A stretch of DNA of 12,769 nucleotides from Gammaproteobacteria bacterium (lineage in GTDB: Bacteria; Pseudomonadota; Gammaproteobacteria; S012-40), in NCBI GenBank assembly GCA_029879945.1, contig JAOUPJ010000075.1, forward strand, positions 1 through 12,769. Direction: 5' to 3'. Position numbers and translations under genes: made by a program. Of this stretch, positions 1 to 7,600 are shown one piece after another; position 1 is the first letter of the stretch; each line of letters starts with the position of its first letter. Below the pieces are notes generated by a model, which made no database searches, was not told the DNA's origin, and was given only the letters and a program-made list of their open reading frames with translations.

Positions 1-545
1 AGCGCTCTATCAAATTGATTGAGTGGGTGTTCATGGTGGGCGACGGCTATGAATTCCACATCAAAGAGCTTGTCTGCCAAAAGGCCACTGGGCACAAAAG
101 CGGTGATGGCCAGGTCCGCCTTGCCCTCATGGATGAGTTCAGCGCCGCCGCTCATCACCACTTCGGTTAGACGAATTCTACTTTGTGGGCAATCACGGGC
201 AAAAATTCTGAGCACGTCCATTAAATAGTTAACAGGACAAGCCGCATCCGCCACCAGTCGGATTTCGTGCTCCCAACCTGAAGACAGATTCTTTGCCAGT
301 TGCTCAATCTGTTGCACTTCTGCCGTCAGGTGTCTGGAGTGTGCGAGCAAGACCTCACCTATGGGAGTGAGTTGCGCCTTTCTCCCCTCAACTTTCAACA
401 ACTCCAGGCCCAATTGTTCTTCCAGGCGTGTAATGGCGTAGCTGAGGGTGGACTGGCTTTTATGCAGATGCGCCGCAGCCTGTGCGTAGCTGCCCTGATC
501 CACCACGGCCTGAAAGGCAATCCACTGTTCTAGAGAGGTCTTCAT
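1..545 (-). CDS. LysR-family transcriptional regulator, 3' part missing
   Basis: The reverse strand is open from an ATG at 545 to the window edge, giving 181 residues of a protein that normally has about 300. The N-terminus is a typical LysR winged helix-turn-helix. It has an AFQAVVDQGSYAQAAAHL segment near residues 10-27, then KSQSTLSYAITRLEEQLG (about 29-46) as recognition and wing helix, then LTPIGEVLLAHS leading into the linker helix. From about residue 90 the start of the periplasmic-binding-protein-like effector domain is visible (EIRLVADAACPVNYLMDVL, and GGAELIHEGKADLAITAFVP). The C-terminal half of that domain lies outside the window. The gene is divergent from the glutathionyl-hydroquinone reductase and pirin genes, the classic position for a LysR regulator of its neighbours, so control of that pair is a reasonable inference. 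The family is sure; the ligand is unknown. Confidence 0.93.
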   Translation of the reverse strand, partial: MKTSLEQWIAFQAVVDQGSYAQAAAHLHKSQSTLSYAITRLEEQLGLELLKVEGRKAQLTPIGEVLLAHSRHLTAEVQQIEQLAKNLSSGWEHEIRLVADAACPVNYLMDVLRIFARDCPQSRIRLTEVVMSGGAELIHEGKADLAITAFVPSGLLADKLFDVEFIAVAHHEHPLNQFDRA

Positions 546-657
546 AGTGAAATGTTCGAAAAATTAGATTAAAAAAGTCAAATAAATGCGCTTTTAATTC
601 TACAAATATGAACGATAATAGCTCTAAAGGCAAGATTTGATAAAAGGAGCCAAGGCG
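546..657. promoter_or_regulatory. Divergent promoter region between LysR gene and GHR/pirin genes
   Basis: This AT-rich gap separates the divergent starts at 545 (minus) and 658 (plus). For the plus direction, GATAAT at 614-619 is a possible -10 element without a good -35. For the minus direction, a TTGACT-like -35 can be read on the reverse strand around 576-581, but no convincing -10 follows at normal spacing. A TTCGAA palindrome lies at 555-560. LysR proteins usually bind T-N11-A dyads in such gaps; several loose matches occur in this AT-rich DNA and none can be singled out by eye. The plus-strand ribosome binding site is AAAGGAG at 643-649, eight bases before the ATG at 658. Confidence 0.5.
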
Positions 658-1638
658 ATGAGTCTTTTAGTAGACGGGAAATTGGAAGGGGATTGGAAAA
701 AGCAATCCACCAAAGACGGCGAATACAAGCGTAAGGACTCGGTGTTTCGTCACTGGATCACGGCTGATGGTTCACCTGGTCCCAGCGGGGACGGAGGGTT
801 TAAGGCTGAAGCGGGTCGCTACCATTTATATGTGTCTTTGGCCTGCCCCTGGGCTCATCGTACCCTTATTTTTCGAAAGCTTAAAAAATTGGAAGACTTG
901 ATCAGCGTGTCGGTCGTGCATCCCGATATGGGCGAGCCCGGATGGAAGTTCGCGGATTTTCCCGGTGCCACCGTGGAACACAATTACGGTTTTGAATTCA
1001 TGCATCAGGTGTACACCAAGGCCGATAGCCGCTATACCGGTGTTGTTACGGTGCCCGTCCTTTGGGATAAAAAAAATGAGACCATGGTGAGCAATGAGTC
1101 TTCGGAAATTATTCGCATGTTCAACTCGGCCTTCAATCAGTTGACAGGCGAGAACACGGATTACTATCCAGCCGAATTAAAAAATGAAATAGACGAGATC
1201 AATGAGCTGGTCTACGAAAATGTAAACAACGGCGTCTATCGTTGCGGCTTTGCCACCACGCAAGAGGCCTACGACAAGGCCTATGATCGACTCTTTACTG
1301 CTTTGGATCAGGTCGAAGAGCGTTTGTCCAGGCAGCGCTATCTGGCAGGGAATCGAATTACTGAAGCCGATTGGCGTTTGCTCACTACCTTGTTGCGCTT
1401 TGATCCTGTGTATTACTCCCACTTCAAAGCCAACAAAAAGCGCATCAAGGACTATGAAAACCTTTCCAACTATATGCGTGAACTTTATCAATGGCCCGGC
1501 GTGAAGGAGACCTTCAATTTGGATCACATCAAACGCCACTATTATTGGAGTCATGAAGCCATTAATCCCACACGCATCGTGCCGAAAGGGCCCGAATTAA
1601 ACTATGATGCGCCGCATAATAGAGAGAGGTTTGCCTAA
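658..1638 (+). CDS. yqjG: Glutathionyl-hydroquinone reductase (xi-class glutathione transferase, YqjG/ECM4 family)
   Basis: This cytosolic enzyme uses glutathione to reduce glutathionyl-hydroquinones, releasing the free hydroquinone and glutathione disulfide. The 326-residue length fits the family. The catalytic motif CPWAHR has its cysteine at residue 63, where bacterial GHRs carry it. VSNESSEIIRMFN (about 144-156) is the conserved glutathione-site segment of the thioredoxin-like domain. NNGVYRCGFA (about 190-199) and HYYWSHEAINPTRIVPKGP (from about 294) hold the tyrosines and C-terminal signature typical of the xi class. ATG 658 is chosen because AAAGGAG sits eight bases before it. A TTG at 637 would add seven residues but would bury that ribosome binding site. 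The gene abuts pirin and is divergent from a LysR gene, which suggests quinone or electrophile detoxification under LysR control. The symbol is by family resemblance. Confidence 0.95.
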   Translation: MSLLVDGKLEGDWKKQSTKDGEYKRKDSVFRHWITADGSPGPSGDGGFKAEAGRYHLYVSLACPWAHRTLIFRKLKKLEDLISVSVVHPDMGEPGWKFADFPGATVEHNYGFEFMHQVYTKADSRYTGVVTVPVLWDKKNETMVSNESSEIIRMFNSAFNQLTGENTDYYPAELKNEIDEINELVYENVNNGVYRCGFATTQEAYDKAYDRLFTALDQVEERLSRQRYLAGNRITEADWRLLTTLLRFDPVYYSHFKANKKRIKDYENLSNYMRELYQWPGVKETFNLDHIKRHYYWSHEAINPTRIVPKGPELNYDAPHNRERFA

Positions 1639-2523
1639 TTGAAAAAACAGCGCCAACTAAAGCAAGTGATCGATTCCGTGCAGACCCTGGAGGGAGGCGG
1701 CTTTCCCATACGCCGCCCTTTCCCGACTCGCACGATGAATTATTTTGATCCCTTTTTATTGTTTGATCATATGGGGCCGGTAGACTGGCCACCGAATCAG
1801 GCCATTGGCGCACCGGATCATCCCCATCGAGGATTCGAAACCGTCACCTATATGTTAGAGGGACACATGCAACACAAGGACTCGCATGGGAACAAAGGTG
1901 ATCTGAATCCGGGGGACGTGCAATGGATGACGGCGGGTGCAGGAATAGTGCATTCCGAACTGCCACGGGAAGATTTCTTGAAAAGTGGCGGCGTGATGAA
2001 TGGTATTCAACTTTGGGTGAATCTCCCCGCAGAGAAAAAAATGACACGTCCGCGTTATCAGGATATCCCTTCTGATAAATTGCCTACGGCGACGAGTGCC
2101 GATGGCAAGGTCTGGGTGCGGGTCATCGCGGGGGAATCCATGGGTGTGAACGCTGTGATCGATACCCACATTCCCATCATCTATCTGCACTTCAAGATTC
2201 AACCGGGTGGGCAGGTAACGCAATCGATTCCCGACGGGCTCAACGCCTTTCTCTATATCTTAACGGGGCAACTCACGATTGCGGACTCGGAAAATGCAGT
2301 CACCGAAGCACAGATGGCCGTGTTGAGTGAGGGGGATGCGGTGAGGGTGTCCGTTCCTGCTCAAGCGAGTGAAGAAGCCAGCTTTGTGTTACTCGCGGGC
2401 CCGCCGCTCAACGAACCGGTTGCTCGCTATGGGCCCTTTGTGATGAATACACAGCGAGAGATCTATCAGGCGATTGAGGATTTTCGTGCCGGGCGCATGG
2501 GTGAGATTGCACCCGAGTTGTAG
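1639..2523 (+). CDS. Pirin family protein (bicupin, possible quercetin dioxygenase or redox sensor)
   Basis: Pirins are metal-binding bicupins. Some oxidise flavonols such as quercetin, and others act as redox-sensitive partners of other proteins. The 294 residues match the usual length. The N-terminal cupin has all four expected metal ligands: His61 and His63 in DHPHRGFETVTYMLEG, and His105 and Glu107 in GAGIVHSELP. The hallmark MTAGAGIVHSE and the C-terminal cupin with LAGPPLNEPVARYGPFVMNT are also typical. The start is a TTG directly after the upstream TAA, supported by GAGAGG at 1624-1629 and by the family-like N-terminus with GGGFPIRRPFPT. The next in-frame ATG (1735) would cut into the cupin. 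No base separates it from the GHR gene, so the two are almost certainly co-transcribed and possibly translationally coupled. Its substrate cannot be told from sequence. Confidence 0.93.
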   Translation: MKKQRQLKQVIDSVQTLEGGGFPIRRPFPTRTMNYFDPFLLFDHMGPVDWPPNQAIGAPDHPHRGFETVTYMLEGHMQHKDSHGNKGDLNPGDVQWMTAGAGIVHSELPREDFLKSGGVMNGIQLWVNLPAEKKMTRPRYQDIPSDKLPTATSADGKVWVRVIAGESMGVNAVIDTHIPIIYLHFKIQPGGQVTQSIPDGLNAFLYILTGQLTIADSENAVTEAQMAVLSEGDAVRVSVPAQASEEASFVLLAGPPLNEPVARYGPFVMNTQREIYQAIEDFRAGRMGEIAPEL

Positions 2524-2575
2524 GGGGATACGCTTAACACGTCTACGCTGCAGTGGAATATCCCGTTCTATCCGG

Positions 2576-2581
2576 TACAAT
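2576..2581 (+). promoter_or_regulatory. Possible -10 element before the NAD(P)-binding protein gene
   Basis: TACAAT matches the sigma-70 -10 consensus at five of six positions and lies 32 bases before the GTG start at 2614. The hexamer 17 bases upstream, GTGGAA at 2553-2558, matches the -35 consensus at only three positions. The 90-base gap after pirin makes an independent promoter plausible. The evidence is weak. Confidence 0.3.
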
Positions 2582-2613
2582 GTGTCTCACTGGGAATCTA
2601 AACGAGGTGCATT

Positions 2614-3381
2614 GTGAAGCAGGCGGCAGTCGTAATTGGTTTGGGAGAAATGGGGAGTGTTTTTGCCAGAGGGCTTTTGAAGCTGGGGCATCCTGTCTAC
2701 CCGGTCACACGTCAAACTGATATCAATGCCTTGGCCGAACACATACCGCAACCGGCGATAGTGCTCAATGCCGTAGCCGAAGCGGACTTGCATCCCTCCC
2801 TAGACAAGCTACCGGCTGCCTGGCAAAACAAGGTCGCGTTGCTGCAAAATGAATTACTGCCTCGCGATTGGTTGTCTCACAAATTGGAAAATCCTACCGT
2901 AATTTCGGTGTGGTTTGAAAAGAAAAAGGGTATGGACTCGAAAGTGCTCATATCCAGTCCGGCCTATGGACCGGGTGCTGCGATATTGGTGAACGCCCTG
3001 GCGACTTTGGATATCCCCGCCCATGTAGTGCCTTCGGCGGATGATATGGAATACGAGCTGGTGCGCAAGAATGTCTATATCCTAACGACTAATATCGCCG
3101 GCCTGGAATGCGGTGGTGTGGTGGACGAGTTGTGGAATGATCATCAGCAATTGGCGCAAGACGTGGCCAACGATGTGATGGATATACAGGAATGGCTCAC
3201 GGGCAAGAAAGTGGATCGTGATCGCTTGATGGTAGGCTTCAAGGAAGGTATAGACGGTGATCCACAGCACAAGTGCATGGGCCGCTCTGCGCCTGCGCGC
3301 TTGAAACGGGCCTTGGAGCTGGCAGACGAGGCCAGGCTAACTGTAAAAAAATTAAGAGAAATCTACTCAAGATCTTCTTGA
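2614..3381 (+). CDS. NAD(P)-binding protein, ketopantoate-reductase-like, function unknown
   Basis: This 255-residue protein opens with a Rossmann dinucleotide-binding motif, GLGEMG at residues 9-14, in AAVVIGLGEMGSVFARGL. The C-terminal half resembles the helical domain of 6-phosphogluconate dehydrogenase and ketopantoate reductase proteins. RKNVYILTTNIAGL has Lys152 and Asn160 at the eight-residue spacing of the catalytic lysine and an active-site asparagine in ketopantoate reductase. The later CMGRSAPARL (about 221-230) holds a GRS turn. The central region and the overall length (about 40 residues short) do not match a standard PanE, so I do not give that name. The start is a GTG with ACGAGG at 2602-2607, six bases upstream. 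The gene follows pirin by 90 bases and precedes the radical SAM gene by 40. An oxidoreductase of unknown substrate is the safest reading. Confidence 0.7.
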   Translation: MKQAAVVIGLGEMGSVFARGLLKLGHPVYPVTRQTDINALAEHIPQPAIVLNAVAEADLHPSLDKLPAAWQNKVALLQNELLPRDWLSHKLENPTVISVWFEKKKGMDSKVLISSPAYGPGAAILVNALATLDIPAHVVPSADDMEYELVRKNVYILTTNIAGLECGGVVDELWNDHQQLAQDVANDVMDIQEWLTGKKVDRDRLMVGFKEGIDGDPQHKCMGRSAPARLKRALELADEARLTVKKLREIYSRSS

Positions 3382-3421
3382 TTCGCTACACTTTAAACAG
3401 GGTGTATTAAAAGTATCGGGC

Positions 3422-4501
3422 ATGTTCAAGGAAGAAGCAGTCGTCCTTCACATCAATAAGGGTCGTGGTGCCGTGAGTAATGCCACGGGTCGTTTTGAGT
3501 CTCTACAACGGGAAGAATTCGACGACGGTTGGTTTCAGGAAGAGCGTGAGCCACCCAAAACAGAAATCATTGCCGACCGTTCCAGATCCATTATCACTTA
3601 TAACCAGTCTCCCGATGTGCCTTTCGATCGCTCCATCAATCCCTATAAGGGTTGTGAACATGGTTGTAGCTATTGCTTTGCGCGTCCTACCCATGCCTAC
3701 CTGGGTTATTCGCCGGGATTGGATTTTGAAACCAAAATAGTTGCCAAGCATGATGCACGGGAGTTATTGGAGAAAGAGTTGCGTAAACCCGGATACAAAC
3801 CGGCGGTGGTCGCTTTGGGTGCCAACACCGATGCCTATCAGCCGGTGGAGCGTAAACTGGAAATCACACGAGGCATATTGGGTCTGCTGGCCGAGTTTCG
3901 TCATCCGGTAACAATCATCACGAAATCTGCATTGATAGAACGGGATCTGGAGTTGTTGGCCAGTATGGCAAAAGAGAATCTGGTGCGTGTGGCCATTTCT
4001 ATCACCAGTCTGCATAATTCGGTGGGTCGCAAACTGGAGCCTAGAGCCGCGACTCCCAAGCGCCGTTTACAATTGGTGAAGACGTTATCTGAGGCAGGCA
4101 TTCCGGTGAGTGTGCTGTTTGCGCCAGTGATTCCCGGTTTCAATGATGAAGAACTGGAACAGGTGCTCACTGGGGCCAAGGAAGCAGGTGCAGATGAAGC
4201 GAACTATGTATTGCTGCGTCTCCCCTTGGAGACCGCCGAACTGTTTTACCAATGGTTGGAGTTAAACGAACCCTTGAAGGCCCAGCGTATTATCAATCTT
4301 ATCCGTGACGCGCGGGGTGGTAATGATTACGACACTGCCTTTGGGTCGCGCATGCGTGGCACAGGTGCTTATGCGGCGGTAATTGAAAAGCGATTTAAAC
4401 TCACCAGTAAACGCTTGGGTTTGAATGCCCGCAGTGGCGCACTGGATACACGCAGGTTTCGAATACCAAAGCGTTGTTCTAAACAGTTGAGTCTTTTTTG
4501 A
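3422..4501 (+). CDS. PA0069-family radical SAM protein (SplB-like)
   Basis: The 359-residue protein carries a radical SAM cluster motif CX3CX2C at Cys78, Cys82 and Cys85, in NPYKGCEHGCSYCFARPTH, which should bind a [4Fe-4S] cluster and S-adenosylmethionine. The following HAYLGYSPGLDFETKI and the barrel segments VALGANTDAYQPVE, ITKSALIERDLELL, VAISITSL and FAPVIPGFND are typical of this SplB-related family. The N-terminal KGRGAVSNATGRFE is also characteristic and supports a start upstream of it. The ATG at 3422 is the sensible start, although no strong ribosome binding site precedes it. The C-terminus is basic and rich in arginine, which would fit nucleic-acid contact, but the substrate is not established for the family. 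It is not a spore photoproduct lyase. It ends 102 bases before the first lipoprotein ATG. Confidence 0.9.
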   Translation: MFKEEAVVLHINKGRGAVSNATGRFESLQREEFDDGWFQEEREPPKTEIIADRSRSIITYNQSPDVPFDRSINPYKGCEHGCSYCFARPTHAYLGYSPGLDFETKIVAKHDARELLEKELRKPGYKPAVVALGANTDAYQPVERKLEITRGILGLLAEFRHPVTIITKSALIERDLELLASMAKENLVRVAISITSLHNSVGRKLEPRAATPKRRLQLVKTLSEAGIPVSVLFAPVIPGFNDEELEQVLTGAKEAGADEANYVLLRLPLETAELFYQWLELNEPLKAQRIINLIRDARGGNDYDTAFGSRMRGTGAYAAVIEKRFKLTSKRLGLNARSGALDTRRFRIPKRCSKQLSLF

Positions 4502-4555
4502 TCAAGCTGTGACCGTTTTTGCGCTTTTTCGGCGATACCTTAGCGCGTACATAAC

Positions 4556-4564
4556 TGATATAAT
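4556..4564 (+). promoter_or_regulatory. Extended -10 promoter for the first FN3 lipoprotein gene
   Basis: TGATATAAT is a perfect extended -10 element (TGN followed by TATAAT at 4559-4564). The region 17 bases upstream (4536-4541, TACCTT) has no recognisable -35, which extended -10 promoters tolerate. Transcription would start near 4571, leaving a leader of about 45 bases before the ATG at 4616. Confidence 0.6.
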
Positions 4565-4580
4565 TTACAAGTCCATCACC

Positions 4581-4610
4581 TATTACTAATACAACATAAG
4601 GACATGAGGG
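4581..4610 (+). repeat. Shared leader motif, copy 1 (5' leader of FN3 lipoprotein gene 1)
   Basis: TATTACTAATACAA at 4581-4594 matches TATTACTACTACAA before the second lipoprotein gene at 13 of 14 positions. In both leaders a GAGGG follows 12-14 bases further on (here 4606-4610), with the start codon 10-11 bases after its first base. The common layout supports ATG 4616, not ATG 4604, as the true start. It may be a remnant of the gene duplication or a kept regulatory element. Confidence 0.55.
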
Positions 4611-4615
4611 TGGCG

Positions 4616-7600
4616 ATGAAGACTAAACGGCAAGCGTTGCGGTTTGCGGGGCTCTTATCATTTATTTTGCTATTGCAGTCGTGCGGCAGTGGTGTCGAAG
4701 AGGCGTCAAGAGGCTCACCCAGTAACAAGAGCGCGCCGATCGCCGATGTGAGTGGAGTCTGGCATGCGAGACAAGTCTCTCTTGATTCCTATTTGAATCC
4801 CAATCTGACAGAGTCGGACCTTTTGTCCGCTTCCGCTCAGCACACCCGTAATGTGGCTTGTGAAAATGTACCCGCGGTTGATGATCATGCGCTGACATTG
4901 CGCATGAAATCTGCTGGTGTCTATGAGTTCTATATGGGTAAATCGCTATACTCTGCCAGTTATCGAGAAGGTAAATTGCGTGTTAGTGGTTATTCTTATG
5001 GTGGAACTCATGCTAACCCCTTCCACCAGAATATATCGTCCGCTGAATTTACCGTAGCAGGAAAAAGCTTTAGTGGTGAATTTGCGCAAGAGATTCGTTC
5101 ACCCGATGCAATCTCTGGAAAAGCAATCTGTACCAAGACCTACTCCCTAAGTGGTAGTATCAAGTCGGCGAATACCCCAGAAGCACCCAGCAACTTTTAC
5201 CCGGAAGCGTTATCGGCCTACCGAGTCGCACTGCACTGGGAAGACCGGTCTGATAATGAGACGGGTTTTGAGATCTATCGCTCGATCTTTGGAACAGGAA
5301 ACTTCAGTTTGTTGGCCCGTGTTCCGGCCAATGATACGACTTATATTGATGCGACACTGCAAGCAAACACGGCCTATGCCTATCGGATCGTGAGTTACAA
5401 TAGTGCCGGAAAGAGCGCGCTCGGAACCCCTCAGTATGTGGAATTGGGAGCAGCCGATACTGGTGCGCCGTCAGCTCCTGGCAATATGGTTCTGAAAAAT
5501 ATTGCTGTAAATCAAGTCCTGGTCACCTGGCAGGATAAATCGGATAACGAGGATTTTTTCGAAATCCAAAGAGCGGACGAAAGTGTTGGTACCTTTATCA
5601 CAGTTGCTCTTGTGCCCGCCGGTGAAACCGAGTTTGTTGATAAGACTGTTTCTGCAAGTACTGGCTATTCGTACCGTGTGTATAGCATTAAGGGCAATTC
5701 GCCCCAGCCTGTGCGCTCCGATACTCCGACCGAGTCCGATCTAATTACGACATTACCTGTCCCTGGCGCAGACGCAGTTGCACCTGGTCAAATTAATGCG
5801 CAGGCTGTGTCTCCGTTTCGTGTTGCCTTGGAGTGGTCGCATTCAGGCTCAAATGTGGATCGATTTATCGTGTATCGAAAGCTGGCAGGTGAGGCCGGTG
5901 ATGCGCAGCCCATCGCGGTATTGGGGCCAGAAGCACGCTCTTATTCTGACAACTGGAATGACGCCACGAATAAGGTCATTGCTCTGCTCCCTGAAACGAC
6001 ATACGTCTATTCTGTTGCGGCAGGCTATTTCAATAGTGTGAGTGGGCTCAGTTCAGAGGTTGAGACCACTACTTCGTCTGTGCCTGAAGATCCATCGGGA
6101 GTCCCTCTTGGTTTTGAAGTAACGCCAAGTGCCAGCAATGCGGTGTTGCTGAGTTGGCAGGAGGCTGAGGATGCCGAAGATTCAATACTGTACTATGACT
6201 TGATTAGAACCGAATCAGGTTTAGCGGGTGGTGGGAGAGAGATAGCAGTCCTTCCCTCGGGAGTTCGTGCGTTTCTGGATACTGATCCGGCGCTACAGCC
6301 CAATACAAGTTACACCTATCAAATCATTCCCGTGGTGGTGGATAAGAAGGTTGCCGGTTTTACGAAGAGCGCTTCCACCCATGATGTAGCCCCGCAAGCC
6401 TTGGCCGAATTACGCTCCACAATAATCACGCATTTATCAATTGATCTAAGCTGGGATTTGCCCCCTCCTACCTTGAGTTCCGGGATCGTTAAAAACTATA
6501 TTGTTGAATATTCCACTTCAGGTGAGGCCAATGACTACAGCCTAGTGTCTGCTCTCGATCAGAGTGCCTCCAGCGTTCGTCATAGTGGTCTGCAAAGTGA
6601 CACCAATTATATCTATCGAATAAAGGCCAGTAATGCGTATGGTGAGTCGGCCTACACTTATTTGGGGCCTGTTAAGACCGCATCAACGCCCCCGCAGAAG
6701 CCCACGGGTTTGAATTTTAGCGATATTAACTACAACTCCATGCGATTGAATTGGGCGCCTTCGGAAGGGGCGCTGGGATACCGGGTTTATCGATCCAGTG
6801 GGGTGAGCCCTGATGCGAATTTGTTGATCTCTGGTGCGAATCCGCTGGCTGCAAATATTAATACCTTTCTGGTTGGTGCTCTGAAAGATAAAACCGAATA
6901 CTTTTTTAAAGTAGTGGCTGTAAACAACGGAAACGGTTATGAAGTTGGAGTTGGGGCTGGTGTGGAATCTGATCCCCAGTCTGAGACTACCTTGATTGCG
7001 CCGCCACAAAAACCTAGTGTTTATTCTGTGGGATCGACGGCCAATGCGGTTAAATTTAGGTGGAATATAGATCAACGCGCTGAGCGCTATGAAATCTATC
7101 GTTTCACAGCAGCTACGGAACCAGCGTTAGTTGGTGAAGTTGATGCAGGCGTTAGTGTTGGTGAATTCACGGATTCCCAGCTCCAACCGAATACGCTCTA
7201 CTACTATTTTTTACGAGCCATAAACAGTACTGCACAAGTGGATTCAAATAATTGGTCTGTGCAAACCCTAACATTGCCTCCGGTGATTACGCTTTCAGCG
7301 ACCAGTGAGACGGTTACTATAGATTGGAAACCGATAGAGGGCGCAATTCAATACCGTGTTTACCGAGGTACTTCAGCGGAGAATGTGAATAGTTATATTG
7401 GTTCCACATCGACCGAAACATTTTTCACTGATAGAAGATTAAATGAGGGGACTACTTATTTTTATAAAGTATCGGCAAGGAATAACTCCACTCAAGAATC
7501 TTTCTCCGAGGTGGTTTCTATTGCTACCAAGGTGCTTGTTGATGTGTATGTAGAAGGAGTTCCTGGTAACGCTGTGAATCTTGCTGGCGATGGGCTCACT

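Noticed and set aside
637..657. TTG at 637 as the start of the GHR gene
   Set aside because: It would place the AAAGGAG ribosome binding site inside the coding region; ATG 658 has ideal spacing and puts the catalytic cysteine at residue 63.
1177..1554. 125-residue reverse-strand frame inside the GHR gene
   Set aside because: It is a shadow of a well-supported gene with no ribosome binding site or family features.
2525..2564. GGGATA/TATCCC inverted repeat as a terminator after pirin
   Set aside because: The six-pair stem has a 28-base loop and no T-run after it.
2614..3381. Naming the Rossmann protein panE
   Set aside because: Length and central region do not fit a standard ketopantoate 2-reductase, and the resemblance is limited to motifs.
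3422..4501. Spore photoproduct lyase for the radical SAM gene
   Set aside because: The cluster motif is CX3CX2C in both groups, but the N-terminal GRGAVSN and HAYLGYSPGLDF segments are those of the PA0069 group, and the host appears non-sporulating.
4604..4615. ATG at 4604 as the start of lipoprotein 1
   Set aside because: Spacing from AAGGA is only about one base, whereas ATG 4616 has GAGGG at good distance, and the anchor cysteine then falls at residue 23 as in the paralog.
6683..7075. 130-residue reverse-strand frame inside lipoprotein 1
   Set aside because: It is antisense to FN3 domains with low-quality composition; nothing supports expression.
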